Assembly (NCBI RefSeq): GCF_005116665.1
Contig: NZ_SWCJ01000010.1
Location: 62,001-126,000 of the forward strand
Origin: Ferrimonas aestuarii
GTDB taxonomy: Bacteria; Pseudomonadota; Gammaproteobacteria; Enterobacterales; Shewanellaceae
Length of the DNA stretch: 64,000 nucleotides
Reading direction: 5' to 3'
Both the position numbers and the translations under genes were made by a program. This document shows, in pieces, positions 44,068 to 53,822 of the stretch. Below the pieces are notes generated by a model, which was not told where the DNA came from, made no database searches, and saw only the letters and a program-made list of their open reading frames with translations. Every line of letters begins with the position of its first letter. Within the stretch, counting starts at the first letter, position 1.

Positions 44068-44178
44068 CCCTTACTGTAAGATCAGGCATCTGAAGTTTCA
44101 AGTCGGAAATGTTAGCTTCGTCGGTTGCAACCTGAATCAAAGGTGCTTAAGCTATAGCCGAAAAAGGTAGTAGTCATA

Positions 44179-44222
44179 AAGGCCCTTCTGCTGAACCTTA
44201 TTTCAGCAAATGGGCTTTTTTT
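44179..44222 (+). terminator. Terminator-like hairpin before apt
   Basis: Two nested stems (GCCC/GGGC and TGCTGAA/TTCAGCA) followed by T7. It probably ends the bufferin operon, 110 bases after bufC, and lies 48 bases before the apt start, so an apt promoter is placed either upstream with attenuation here or between the hairpin and the gene. Confidence 0.7.
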
Positions 44223-44269
44223 GTGTGTGTTTGCCGCCGCATCTGCGGCGAAATGGTAAAGCCCTAAAC

Positions 44270-44815
44270 ATGAACCAAGATAAACTGACGCTGATCAAAG
44301 ACAGCATCAAAACCGTTCCAGATTACCCGAAGCCAGGCATCATGTTCCGTGATGTCACCTCGATGATGGAAAACGCCGAAGCGTTCACTGCATCCATTGA
44401 GCTGCTAACTGAGGAGTTTTCTGGCCTAGGCATCACTAAGATCGTGGGCACCGAAGCTCGCGGCTTCCTATTTGGTGCACCACTAGCCATCGCTTTGGGC
44501 GTAGGTTTTGTGCCTGTACGTAAGCCTGGAAAGTTGCCACGTAAAACCATCGGCCAGTCTTACGACTTGGAATATGGTCAGGACACTCTAGAGCTGCACG
44601 TTGACGCCATCGAAGCTGGCGATAAGGTACTGGTTGTTGATGACCTGCTGGCCACCGGCGGTACCATCGAAGCTACTGTTTCTCTGATTCGCTCTCTGGG
44701 TGGTGAAGTTGAACACGCAGCATTCGTTATTTCTCTGCCTGACTTGGGTGGCGAAGCGAAGCTGAAAGATCTGGGTCTGAAAATCACCACTCTGTGTGAA
44801 TTTGAAGGCGACTGA
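44270..44815 (+). CDS. apt: Adenine phosphoribosyltransferase
   Basis: A 181-aa purine salvage enzyme that makes AMP from adenine and PRPP. Features: [47 protein letters not shown] and the PRPP-binding [13 protein letters not shown] (about residue 120-135). Normal length. The ATG at 44270 begins the family-matched sequence; an in-frame ATG 60 bases upstream overlaps the hairpin. Its place before dnaX matches related genera. Confidence 0.97.
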   Translation: MNQDKLTLIKDSIKTVPDYPKPGIMFRDVTSMMENAEAFTASIELLTEEFSGLGITKIVGTEARGFLFGAPLAIALGVGFVPVRKPGKLPRKTIGQSYDLEYGQDTLELHVDAIEAGDKVLVVDDLLATGGTIEATVSLIRSLGGEVEHAAFVISLPDLGGEAKLKDLGLKITTLCEFEGD

Positions 44816-44898
44816 TCGATAGCCCGTTGCTCTTGTGGCGATAACTCACTGCGTCTTAGTAAGCGGAGTGATTTCTCGCCATAACTGGACAACAGGTA

Positions 44899-44925
44899 AA
44901 AAGCCGGGCAATGCCCGGCTTTTTT
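44899..44925 (+). terminator. Intrinsic terminator after apt
   Basis: Perfect 9-bp stem AAGCCGGGC/GCCCGGCTT with a 3-base loop and a T6 tail, 85 bases after the apt stop. It shows that dnaX is transcribed from its own promoter. Confidence 0.92.
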
Positions 44926-44962
44926 GTGCCCAGAGATTGTGGGGCAGCTTTAACCCAAAACT

Positions 44963-44995
44963 GCCTCCCTGACGAAGGTCAGGGCCCAGTGACTT
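44963..44995 (+). repeat. 33-bp intergenic repeat, copy 1
   Basis: Starts GCCTCCCTGACGAAGG and ends CCAGTGACTT. It contains an inverted repeat, CCCTGAC/GTCAGGG, with a 3-base loop. A second copy, 30 of 33 bases identical, lies 91 bases downstream. Together they look like small REP-type extragenic elements. Confidence 0.6.
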
Positions 44996-45086
44996 GGTTT
45001 TGAAAAGGTAACCTATCCGTTGCCGCTTAAGACTCAGATACCTGCATTCACTTGTTATCATGAGTTTTATCACGTTAGTCGATTTC

Positions 45087-45119
45087 GCCTCCCTGACGAA
45101 CGTCAGCGGCCAGTGACTT
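45087..45119 (+). repeat. 33-bp intergenic repeat, copy 2
   Basis: Same orientation as copy 1 with three substitutions; the inner hairpin is kept as CTGACG/CGTCAG. Genome-wide copy number is unknown from this window. Confidence 0.6.
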
Positions 45120-45301
45120 AAGTGTGCTTAAGTGGCTATCTCCCTTTCTTTATTTGGCTTTATTACCTCAATCCTCACTCTACCCTCAACAAAACGCTGA
45201 ACTTCCGCCCACTCTGATGCCCTAGGCTTTTTGTGGTTGGTCTGCCATGTTACTCTGCAATAACTTGGCGTTTCGCCACCTCAGATTTTTTGGAATACAC
45301 C

Positions 45302-47746
45302 ATGGCTTATCAGGTTCTGGCGCGAAAATGGCGCCCGGCCAATTTTGAACAAGTGGTAGGGCAACAGCACGTATTGCGAGCCCTCACTAACGCGCTAGAG
45401 CATGACCGTCTGCATCACGCCTACCTGTTTACCGGCACTCGAGGTGTGGGGAAAACCAGTATTGCGCGTCTTTTTGCGAAGGGTCTCAACTGCGAACAGG
45501 GCATTACTGCGACCCCTTGCGGTCAATGCAGTGCCTGCCAGGAGATCAGCGAAGGCCGCTTTGTTGATCTCATGGAGATCGACGCCGCGTCTCGAACTAA
45601 AGTCGATGATACCCGTGAGATTCTGGATAACGTTCAGTATCAACCGGTTCGTGGCCGCTTCAAGGTGTACCTGATTGACGAAGTGCACATGCTTTCCCGC
45701 CACAGCTTTAACGCGCTGCTAAAAACCCTAGAAGAGCCGCCACCGCACGTGAAGTTTCTGCTGGCCACCACCGATCCGCAGAAATTGCCCGTAACGGTGT
45801 TGTCTCGCTGCTTGCAGTTTAATCTGAAAGCGCTGTCGGCCGAGAAGATCGCGACCCATCTAGACAAGGTTCTTACGGCGGAAGGCGTCAGCCATGAGCC
45901 GCAAGCGCTGCAACTGCTTGCCAAAGCGGCTGATGGCAGTGTGCGTGATGCCATGAGCCTGACGGATCAAGCCATCGCCCACGGCGATGGCGGCGTGCTG
46001 GCGGAGCAGGTCCAAGCGATGCTTGGCACCTTAGATTCCAGTTATGCCTTTAAACTGCTGCAGGCGTTGGTTGAGGGGCAGATGGATCCTATGATGGCCA
46101 CCTTGCAGGAGATTGAGCAGTTTGCCCCAGATTATGATGAGCTGTTAAAACAGCTGATGGAGCTGCTTCATGGCATCGCCATGACGCAGTTCTCGGTCAC
46201 TGCTGCTAAGCTGGCTCATCAGCCACAACAACTGTTGCCCTTTGCTCGCAGTTTAAGTCGCGAGCAGGTACAGCTGTGGTATCAGATGCTGGCTCAAGGT
46301 CGTAAAGATCTGGATGTGGCGCCGGATGCTAGAACCGGTTTGGAGATGACGCTTTTGCGAACGCTGGCATTCTCTCCTGTGACCGAGGTGGCCCCTCTGC
46401 AAGCCGGGCAACCTGTAATTAGCCCCCCTCAAGTGATTGCGGCTGCGTCATCGTCAGTCGTGCCAGCTTTGGAGCAACCGCAGTTAGCGACTTCGGCATC
46501 GGCACAACACACTCAGCCAATGTCGCCTCCGACGACCGTCTCTGCAGCGCAAGAAGCCTCCGTTGGGGCTCAAGATGAGCACACCTTGGCGGCCGAACAG
46601 CAGATGTTGATGGCGCAAGCGGAGCAGTTGATGGCTGCGCCTGAAGACGTCACGGATACGGTGTCTGCTGCGAGTGAGGCTGTGCCAGAGCCCGCCGTGG
46701 CCACTGACCCTGAGTCTGAATCCGTCAATCAAGCGCCTGAAGCCAAGCAGCCGCCAATGACGATAGACGCTCCAGCTCAGGCCGAAGCGAGTGAGCCGTC
46801 GAGCCCTGCTGAGCCGACTTCAAGCCCAACTGAGCCAGCTCCAGAGCCGGAGACCTCTAAACCCATGAGCCTGATGGAGCGCGCGCTGGCAAACCGGCAG
46901 CGCCTGAGCTCTCGCAATCAGGACTCAGATGCAAAAAAGACGAGCCCCCAACAGGGGGCGGATGATTCAGCCAGTGCGGTTGCACAGCGACTGAAAAAAC
47001 GCACGCCGCCACCTCGGCCAGAGCCGGTAGCTGAACCTGTTGGTGACTCAGTGCAGCCAGAGCCCGACTCCGGTCAGCCAGCGAATGCACCAAGCGTAAC
47101 GACAGCTTCGCCACCTGAGCCGGTCAATGAGATGCCGGCGCACCTGAATGACGCCCCGCCGATGGAACAGGACATTCCGCCCTGGTTGCCACAAGGGGAG
47201 GCCCAGTATGAGCCTCAAGGTCAACCTGAGGTCTCAGTACCGGCTGAGGCTGAGCCTCAAGTGGCGGCAGCGCCGGAGCGCCCGTCACCTCAACCTGCGG
47301 CATCAGCGGCTGTTGCAACTCAACCACCGGCGATACCAGAGGTCGTTGAGACTAAGCAGGCTCAGCCGCAAGACATGGCGTGGTTCCAAGCCATTTTTGA
47401 TCTTGGTGTTCAGGCTCGAGCTCGCCAACTGGCGATCAACTCCTTGATGGATCGCGATGGCGACAGCGTCAAGCTGCTGTTGCGACCTGAGCAGCGCCAT
47501 TTGATGCACGACTCGGTGGTCACCCAAATCACTCAACGTATGCATGAGCTATGGGGAGAGGGCATCGAATTGCAGATTGAGGTCGGGCAAGACGATGGGC
47601 GGGAAACGCCGCTGCAGATTCGTCGCCGTCTCCATCAAGAGCGTTTGGCCGAGGCCAAACAAACCTTGCTGAATGATGAGCATGTGAACTGGCTCATTCA
47701 GGAATTTGATGCACAGTTAATCGATGAATCGATTAACTACAAATAA
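45302..47746 (+). CDS. dnaX: DNA polymerase III subunits tau and gamma
   Basis: The 814-aa tau protein is the clamp-loader motor that also links polymerase cores and helicase. Features: Walker A GTRGVGKTSIARLF (about residue 45), a four-Cys zinc site (CEQGITATPCGQCSACQ), DEVHMLSRHSFNALLKTLEE (Walker B), ATTDPQKLPVTVLSRC and a C-terminal alpha-binding domain after a long Pro/Ala/Glu-rich linker (about residues 370-690). A programmed frameshift near residue 546 should yield gamma of about 554 aa (separate entry). The start at 45302 gives the conserved MAYQVLARKWRP; earlier in-frame starts add unrelated residues. Confidence 0.97.
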   Translation: MAYQVLARKWRPANFEQVVGQQHVLRALTNALEHDRLHHAYLFTGTRGVGKTSIARLFAKGLNCEQGITATPCGQCSACQEISEGRFVDLMEIDAASRTKVDDTREILDNVQYQPVRGRFKVYLIDEVHMLSRHSFNALLKTLEEPPPHVKFLLATTDPQKLPVTVLSRCLQFNLKALSAEKIATHLDKVLTAEGVSHEPQALQLLAKAADGSVRDAMSLTDQAIAHGDGGVLAEQVQAMLGTLDSSYAFKLLQALVEGQMDPMMATLQEIEQFAPDYDELLKQLMELLHGIAMTQFSVTAAKLAHQPQQLLPFARSLSREQVQLWYQMLAQGRKDLDVAPDARTGLEMTLLRTLAFSPVTEVAPLQAGQPVISPPQVIAAASSSVVPALEQPQLATSASAQHTQPMSPPTTVSAAQEASVGAQDEHTLAAEQQMLMAQAEQLMAAPEDVTDTVSAASEAVPEPAVATDPESESVNQAPEAKQPPMTIDAPAQAEASEPSSPAEPTSSPTEPAPEPETSKPMSLMERALANRQRLSSRNQDSDAKKTSPQQGADDSASAVAQRLKKRTPPPRPEPVAEPVGDSVQPEPDSGQPANAPSVTTASPPEPVNEMPAHLNDAPPMEQDIPPWLPQGEAQYEPQGQPEVSVPAEAEPQVAAAPERPSPQPAASAAVATQPPAIPEVVETKQAQPQDMAWFQAIFDLGVQARARQLAINSLMDRDGDSVKLLLRPEQRHLMHDSVVTQITQRMHELWGEGIELQIEVGQDDGRETPLQIRRRLHQERLAEAKQTLLNDEHVNWLIQEFDAQLIDESINYK
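46920..46965 (+). promoter_or_regulatory. Programmed -1 ribosomal frameshift site for DnaX gamma
   Basis: The heptamer A AAA AAG (46933-46939) is in the correct phase. Four bases later a 6-bp GC hairpin GCCCCC/GGGGGC with an AACA loop (46944-46959) can stall the ribosome, and an AGGA (46920-46923) about 9 bases upstream can act as the stimulatory Shine-Dalgarno-like element. After slipping back, the new frame reads 8 codons and stops at TGA 46963-46965, giving gamma. All three elements match the Escherichia coli arrangement. Confidence 0.88.
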
Positions 47747-47818
47747 ACTTAATGATTGACGGATGATCCGTTAACATAGCCGCTTTAATGGCTCAAACAG
47801 TAAAAGAGAGACCGAGAT

Positions 47819-48148
47819 ATGTTTGGTAAAGGTGGAATGGGCAACCTGATGAAGCAGGCCCAGCAGATGCAAGAAAAGATGCAAGAGATGCAGGCTGAAA
47901 TTGCCAACATGGAAGTCATCGGTGAATCTGGTGCGGGTATGGTTAAGGTAACCATGACCGGCAGCCACAGCGTTCGCCGTGTTGAGATCGATCCATCTCT
48001 GATGGAAGACGACAAAGAGATGTTGGAAGATCTGATCGCAGCCGCATGTAATGATGCCGCTCGCCGCGTCGAAGAGACCTCAAAAGAGAAGATGGGCGCT
48101 CTGACCGGTGGCATGGGTTTGCCTCCTGGTTTTAAAATGCCATTCTAA
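47819..48148 (+). CDS. ybaB: YbaB/EbfC nucleoid-associated protein
   Basis: A 109-aa DNA-binding protein forming tweezer-like dimers. Features: [44 protein letters not shown] and [18 protein letters not shown]. Conserved place between dnaX and recR. A 13-bp palindrome (ACGGATGATCCGT, 47759-47771) lies in the 72-base gap upstream and could be an operator or weak hairpin. The recR start overlaps its stop. Confidence 0.96.
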   Translation: MFGKGGMGNLMKQAQQMQEKMQEMQAEIANMEVIGESGAGMVKVTMTGSHSVRRVEIDPSLMEDDKEMLEDLIAAACNDAARRVEETSKEKMGALTGGMGLPPGFKMPF

Positions 48149-48747
48149 TGAAATTCAGTCCTCTGGTTGATGAGCTGATCAAAACTCTGCAGTGTTTGCC
48201 AGGGGTTGGTCCGCGGTCTGCCCAGCGCATGACGTTTCAATTGTTGGAGCGCGATCGTGTGGCAGGGCAGAAGTTAGGGCAGGCGCTCTCCAATGCGATG
48301 AGCGATGTTGGCCACTGCAGTCGCTGCCGTACATTTACAGAGCAGGAGCTTTGCCCTATCTGTGCCAGCAGTCGCCGTGGTGAATCAGGCCAGATCTGCG
48401 TTGTGGAGTCACCCGCTGACGTACTGGCCATTGAAACCAGTGGCCAGTTCTCCGGTCGTTATTTCGTCCTGATGGGGCACCTGTCACCTCTTGATGGCCT
48501 TGGGCCCGATGAGATTGGTTTAGACAAGCTGGCGGCGCTGATTCGTGAAGAGCAGCCGCAAGAGCTGATCTTAGCGACCAATCCGACGGTCGAAGGTGAT
48601 GCCACCGCACAGTACATTGCAGAGATGTGCAGAGATGACAACATTCGAGTGAGCCGAATTGCCCATGGCGTACCTGTGGGCGGCGAGCTGGAATACGTTG
48701 ATGGCACTACCTTAGCGCTGTCTCTGACCGGTCGACGCGAACTCTAA
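48148..48747 (+). CDS. recR: Recombination protein RecR
   Basis: A 199-aa ring-forming protein of the RecFOR pathway that helps load RecA on gapped DNA. It has an N-terminal helix-hairpin-helix ([18 protein letters not shown]), a zinc finger ([16 protein letters not shown], about residues 56-72) and a Toprim domain ([14 protein letters not shown] and [16 protein letters not shown]), plus the C-terminal Walker-B-like [12 protein letters not shown]. Length is typical. Overlaps ybaB by one base. Confidence 0.97.
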   Translation: MKFSPLVDELIKTLQCLPGVGPRSAQRMTFQLLERDRVAGQKLGQALSNAMSDVGHCSRCRTFTEQELCPICASSRRGESGQICVVESPADVLAIETSGQFSGRYFVLMGHLSPLDGLGPDEIGLDKLAALIREEQPQELILATNPTVEGDATAQYIAEMCRDDNIRVSRIAHGVPVGGELEYVDGTTLALSLTGRREL

Positions 48748-48765
48748 CTCGCCACCGATTTGGAT

Positions 48766-48800
48766 AAAAAATCCCGCTCCTGAGTAGCGGGATTTTTTTT
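48766..48800 (+). terminator. Intrinsic terminator after recR
   Basis: Stem AAAAATCCCGCT/AGCGGGATTTTT with a 7-base loop, ending in T8. Closes the dnaX-ybaB-recR operon. Confidence 0.92.
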
Positions 48801-48906
48801 GTCTACTACACTGTGGTGGAGATTTTATGAATCTTTGTTTGAATTATTAATAAAACAAAAGCTTAGAAAACTTCGCATAGAAGACGAAGAGTTAGGGGTA
48901 GAAGTT

Positions 48907-49737
48907 ATGGATGACGATAAGCTGTTTGATCTGATTGAACAAGCCTACGACTGCGCCGTTGACGGTCAGTGGTATGCCCTCCTTGAAAATGTGTCCTCTG
49001 CATTTTCCGATTCCAAAGCCTTTGTTGGTGCCTCCCGAAAATCCAGTTCTGGTCAGCAGCTGCTGTGCGGCACTCATGACCTAGACTCGCTATTGCCCGG
49101 GTATATGAAAGAGATCCACCTCGATCCGTGCGCCGCCCATGCCTTGAAGGTTCCTCATAAGCCGCTGCTGCTGAACAATGAGCTTAAAGCCGAGGTGGAG
49201 CAGTCTCCGGTGCACAAATGGTATCGACAGATGGAGGTGGACTTCGCCATGGGGCGAGTTTTACCCCAGCCTAAGACTTCTGCCGTATTTGGCGTTAATC
49301 GCAGTGCTCGCCAATGTCAGTTTACCCAAGCTGAATATGAGGCGTTTGACCTGCTATCAGGGCATATGGGGATGGTCTTGAAATCGGCTCACACTCTAGG
49401 GGATCTGGTTCGAGAGCGGGTGAGTCAATGGCAAGCCGAGCACGTAAAAGGAAATCCAGCCATTGCCATTGTTCGAAAAAATGGCAGCCCGGTTTACATC
49501 AGTGCGAAAATGGAACGTTTGGTGGACGGCACCGGTCCCTTTAAATGGCAACAGGGGGCGATGACCCTTGAGAACGCCTTAGAGGCTAAAAGACTGCAAC
49601 AGGCCCATGACAATGCCATATCCGGTGCGGTGCGAACTCGACTGGGCAGTTCTATTCCCGTTGCCGACCAGCGATTGCAGGTGATTCCTCTCTCTGCGGC
49701 CGTGTATGAAAATGCCAGTTTGTGGCTGATCTCGTAG
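48907..49737 (+). CDS. LuxR-type sensor domain protein lacking the C-terminal HTH
   Basis: A 276-aa protein whose layout matches the sensor part of a common group of LuxR-type regulators: LFDLIEQAYDCAVDGQWYALLENVSSAF at the N-terminus, a PAS/GAF-like middle, and an ERVSQWQAEHVKGNPAIAIV linker. In full-length relatives a LuxR HTH domain (about 65 aa) follows; here translation stops at VYENASLWLIS, and the downstream 200 bases show no HTH in any frame. It may be a truncated, DNA-binding-deficient form. I start at ATG 48907, after AGGGG; upstream codons extend back into the recR terminator. Inserted between recR and htpG, where related species often have no gene. Confidence 0.6.
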   Translation: MDDDKLFDLIEQAYDCAVDGQWYALLENVSSAFSDSKAFVGASRKSSSGQQLLCGTHDLDSLLPGYMKEIHLDPCAAHALKVPHKPLLLNNELKAEVEQSPVHKWYRQMEVDFAMGRVLPQPKTSAVFGVNRSARQCQFTQAEYEAFDLLSGHMGMVLKSAHTLGDLVRERVSQWQAEHVKGNPAIAIVRKNGSPVYISAKMERLVDGTGPFKWQQGAMTLENALEAKRLQQAHDNAISGAVRTRLGSSIPVADQRLQVIPLSAAVYENASLWLIS

Positions 49738-49883
49738 GGCGACTGCTGTTTCTCGTGGGCAACTAACCATGTTGGTTGTTAATTCCTCCATTAGCGAATA
49801 GCAGAGTCTGAGTGAGTTTTAGCCTGTCGCTCAGCGCTCTCGCACGACATTTTCTGTTTTAGCCGACTTTTTTCTAAAGATTG

Positions 49884-49911
49884 CTTGAAAAGCCATTGGA
49901 TGTCCCCATCT
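49884..49911 (+). promoter_or_regulatory. Sigma-32 heat-shock promoter of htpG
   Basis: CTTGAAA (49884-49890), 13-base spacer, CCCCATCT (49904-49911). This is a near-perfect match to the sigma-32 consensus CTTGAAA-N(11-16)-CCCCATNT and lies 44 bases before the htpG start. Confidence 0.9.
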
Positions 49912-49955
49912 TTTTGAAAGATGACATTGATAGGTAATTCTTAGGAGAAAATAGG

Positions 49956-51863
49956 ATGTCCGTGCAACAGGAAACCCATGGCTTTCAAACAGAAGTGTCT
50001 CAGCTACTCAAGCTGATGACCCACTCACTGTACTCCAACAAAGAGATCTTTTTACGTGAGCTGGTCTCCAATGCTGCCGACGCTGCGGACAAACTGCGTT
50101 ATCGTGCCCTATCAGATGCGGAGCTTTATGCCGGTGACGGTGAGCTGAAAGTTCGCCTAAGTGTGGACAAAGACGCCGGTACTCTGACCATCAGCGACAA
50201 CGGCATCGGCATGAGCCGTGATGAGGTGATTGAGCACCTGGGCACCATCGCCAAATCCGGTACTGCGGATTTCTTTTCAAAGCTTTCCGGTGATGCTGCC
50301 AAAGACTCCCAGTTGATTGGTCAATTTGGTGTGGGCTTCTATTCGGCGTTTATTGTGGCTGACAAAGTGACCGTGCGTTCACTGGCGGCTGGCTTATCCA
50401 GCGAGGCTGGTGTGGAGTGGACCTCTGCCGGTGAGGGTGATTTCACCGTTGCGACCATCAATAAAGCGCGCCGTGGTACCGACATCATTTTGCACCTGCG
50501 TGATGACGAGAAAGAGTTCCTCGAAGAGTTCCGCCTTAAGTCGGTAATTGGCAAATATTCCGATCACATCTCCATTCCCGTTGAGATGTGGCAAGAGGGC
50601 GAGCCTGAGCGTGAGCAAGACGGCGAAACCATCCCAGCAACAGAAGGCCAGTGGCAAGCGATCAACAAGGCTACTGCGCTGTGGACTCGTGGCAAATCTG
50701 AGATCTCCGATGAGGAGTATCAGGAGTTTTATAAGCACATCGCCCACGATTTCGAAGATCCACTGAGCTGGGTGCATAACAAGGTGGAAGGTAAGCAGGA
50801 GTACACCTCGCTGCTGTACATTCCAGCTCGCGCTCCGTTTGATCTTTATAACCGTGACAACAAGCATGGCCTGAAGCTCTACGTGCAACGTGTGTTTATC
50901 ATGGACGACGCCGAGCAGTTCATGCCGTCCTACCTGCGCTTTGTTCGTGGTTTACTTGATTCCAATGACCTGCCTCTGAACGTCTCCCGTGAGATTCTTC
51001 AGGACAACCGCACCACTCAGAGCCTGCGCACCGCATTAACTAAGCGCGTTTTGACTATGCTGGAGCGCATGGCTAAGAACGATGCTGACAAATACCAAAA
51101 GTTTTGGAATGAGTTTGGTAACGTTCTGAAAGAGGGCCCTGCGGAAGATTTCAGCAATAAAGAGAACATCGCTAAGTTGCTGCGTTTTGCCTCGACTCAC
51201 ACCGACAGCAGCGCCGAAACCGTGTCGTTGGCCGATTACTTAGAGCGTGCTGGCGAAGAGCAAGACAAGATCTACTACATCGTGGCTGATAGCTATCAAG
51301 CGGCCAAGAACAGCCCACACCTTGAACTGCTGCGTAAGAAGGGCATCGAAGTGCTGCTGATGTCTGAGCGCATCGACGAGTGGCTGATGAGCCACCTGAC
51401 TGAGTTCGATGGTAAGCAGTTTGTTTCTGTTACCCAAGGTGACCTCAAGCTTGAAGAGACCGACGAGGAGAAGGCGGAGCAGGAGAAACAGGCCAAAGAG
51501 CACGAAGGCTTGTTGACCCGAGTTAAAGAGGCTCTGGGTGACAAGGTGAAAGAGGTGAAAGTCTCTCAGCGCCTGACCGACTCGCCTTCCTGCATCGTGA
51601 CCTCTGAGCAAGACATGTCTAGCCAGATGGTGAAGATGATGAAGGCCATGGGCCAGCCGGTACCTGAGGTGAAGCCGGTATTCGAGTTAAACTTAGAGCA
51701 CCCTCTGGTCGCTAAGTTAGATCAGGAGCAGGATGAAACTCGCTTTGCCAAGTGGAGTGAACTGCTGTTGTCTCAAGCGATGCTGGCAGAACGTGGCAGC
51801 CTAGAGGATCCATCTCAGTTTGTGGCGCAGTTAAACAGCCTGTGGCTGGAACTTTCTAAGTAA
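49956..51863 (+). CDS. htpG: Chaperone HtpG (Hsp90)
   Basis: A 635-aa cytoplasmic Hsp90. The N-terminal ATPase domain has [44 protein letters not shown] and [14 protein letters not shown]; the middle domain contains the catalytic Arg in [11 protein letters not shown] (about residue 330). The C-terminal dimerisation region is acidic, as in bacteria. Length is typical. AGGAG lies 8 bases before the ATG and a sigma-32 promoter just upstream, so it is heat inducible. Monocistronic, with its own terminator. Confidence 0.98.
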   Translation: MSVQQETHGFQTEVSQLLKLMTHSLYSNKEIFLRELVSNAADAADKLRYRALSDAELYAGDGELKVRLSVDKDAGTLTISDNGIGMSRDEVIEHLGTIAKSGTADFFSKLSGDAAKDSQLIGQFGVGFYSAFIVADKVTVRSLAAGLSSEAGVEWTSAGEGDFTVATINKARRGTDIILHLRDDEKEFLEEFRLKSVIGKYSDHISIPVEMWQEGEPEREQDGETIPATEGQWQAINKATALWTRGKSEISDEEYQEFYKHIAHDFEDPLSWVHNKVEGKQEYTSLLYIPARAPFDLYNRDNKHGLKLYVQRVFIMDDAEQFMPSYLRFVRGLLDSNDLPLNVSREILQDNRTTQSLRTALTKRVLTMLERMAKNDADKYQKFWNEFGNVLKEGPAEDFSNKENIAKLLRFASTHTDSSAETVSLADYLERAGEEQDKIYYIVADSYQAAKNSPHLELLRKKGIEVLLMSERIDEWLMSHLTEFDGKQFVSVTQGDLKLEETDEEKAEQEKQAKEHEGLLTRVKEALGDKVKEVKVSQRLTDSPSCIVTSEQDMSSQMVKMMKAMGQPVPEVKPVFELNLEHPLVAKLDQEQDETRFAKWSELLLSQAMLAERGSLEDPSQFVAQLNSLWLELSK

Positions 51864-51874
51864 ACGAATAGAGC

Positions 51875-51902
51875 AAAGCCGGAGCCAGTCTCCGGCTTTT
51901 TT
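51875..51902 (+). terminator. Intrinsic terminator after htpG
   Basis: Perfect 10-bp stem AAAGCCGGAG/CTCCGGCTTT with a 5-base loop and T-run. It ends only 12 bases before the next gene, so the co-chaperone gene is reached by read-through or has a promoter within htpG. Confidence 0.9.
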
Positions 51903-51914
51903 AAAGGACACAAG

Positions 51915-52763
51915 ATGCAAGCTTCCATTATTGATGCCAATGCGCAAAACATTCAGCAGTTGGTAGAGACGTCGGCCACTCAGCCGGTGGTGTTGAATTT
52001 TCATTCAGCCCAAGCCCCTGAATGTCAGCCGATTACCCAGAAGTTGATGGCAATGGCCAGTGAGCGAGCCGGCCAATTTGTGCTGGCAAACGTGGATTGC
52101 GATACCCAGATGGAGCTGGCGGGCTATTTTCGAATTCAGGCTCTACCGACGGTGTTGGTGCTAAATCAAGGGCAAACCGTTGACGGCTTTGCGGGTCCTC
52201 AACCTGAGGCCATGGTGGAGCAACTGCTCGAAAAGTATCTACCTAAGCTATGGCAGTTAAAATTAAATAACGCCAAAGAATTGTTGGATCAAGGTGAAAC
52301 TAGTGAGGCGGTATCTCTGTTGAGGGAAGCGCTTCAGTTGCAGCAAGATGCCAGTGTTTATAAAGCTTTGGCAAAAGCTTATCTAGCGATGAAACGCAGT
52401 GATGACGCTGAAGAGGCATTAGGTCACATCAAGCTTGAAGATCAAGATGGTGAATATGCCTCACTGATGGCGGAGTTAGAACTGGCGCAGCAAGCGGCGG
52501 ATACGCCGGAAATACGCGATCTACAGACCGCAATAAAGTCGCAACCTAATAATACAAATTTGGTGGTTGAGCTCGCCGTGGCCCTCAATCAGGCGGGTAG
52601 ACAACAGGAAGCGCTTGAGGCATTGTTCGCCTTATTGCGGTCAGATTTGACCGCCGCCGATGGCGAAGCAAGACGGGTATTTTTGGATATCGTCAATGCA
52701 CTGGGGCAGACAGATCCCACGGCGAATAACTTTCGAAGAAAGTTATACAGTCTGTTGTATTAA
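51915..52763 (+). CDS. YbbN/CnoX-like thioredoxin-TPR co-chaperone
   Basis: A 282-aa protein with an N-terminal thioredoxin fold (VVLNFHSAQAPECQPITQKL, then LANVDCDTQMELAGYFRIQALPTVLVL with the cis-Pro) and a C-terminal TPR region (about residues 115-280). The usual CGPC active site is replaced by APEC, with a single Cys, so it is not a classical thiol oxidoreductase; Escherichia coli CnoX likewise lacks a redox-active CxxC. CnoX holds unfolded proteins and hands them to chaperones. Its place after htpG fits a proteostasis role. Confidence 0.88.
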   Translation: MQASIIDANAQNIQQLVETSATQPVVLNFHSAQAPECQPITQKLMAMASERAGQFVLANVDCDTQMELAGYFRIQALPTVLVLNQGQTVDGFAGPQPEAMVEQLLEKYLPKLWQLKLNNAKELLDQGETSEAVSLLREALQLQQDASVYKALAKAYLAMKRSDDAEEALGHIKLEDQDGEYASLMAELELAQQAADTPEIRDLQTAIKSQPNNTNLVVELAVALNQAGRQQEALEALFALLRSDLTAADGEARRVFLDIVNALGQTDPTANNFRRKLYSLLY

Positions 52764-52981
52764 GACCGCTAGGGGCTAAGGCCGTTAGCGGCGAAGTTGT
52801 TGATTGGTAAAATAAAGTTACCAATATTGAGGCACCCTGCCACTCTACGACTGGTGGGTAAAGGGCGATTCGTCTGTAATTTTTACGTCTTGGCAAGATA
52901 GATGGACAAGAAAAGGTCAAAACTCAGAGTTGGCCGTTCTTCAAATCGACTCATGCCTATGACAAGATTTGTGCCCGTTGA

Positions 52982-53656
<675 letters not shown>

Positions 53657-53688
53657 TCGGCAACGACCACTGAAATGTGATTCAGTTA

Positions 53689-53714
53689 AAAGCCCGCAAT
53701 AGCGGGCTTTTTTT
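53689..53714 (+). terminator. Intrinsic terminator after adk
   Basis: Perfect 9-bp stem AAAGCCCGC/GCGGGCTTT with a 4-base loop followed by T-run. Confidence 0.92.
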
Positions 53715-53822
53715 GTGGGAATTTCCGATGGTAAGCTTGAGGTAGCTAATAATTTCACGGTTTTTAAACCGAATCGCCCTGAGCTGCGTAGAGGTCAGGT
53801 GCACTTTTAATAGGGAATACAG

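Larger units (their letters stand above)
44926..45301. other. 376-bp gap upstream of dnaX
   Basis: Contains the two 33-bp repeats and the presumed dnaX promoter. I looked for the 4.5S RNA gene, which in some relatives lies near dnaX, but the conserved GGAAGGAAGCAGCC-type core is absent. Confidence 0.5.

Noticed and set aside
44816..45301. 4.5S signal recognition particle RNA near dnaX
   Set aside because: The conserved apical core is not present; only small repeats and a terminator were found.
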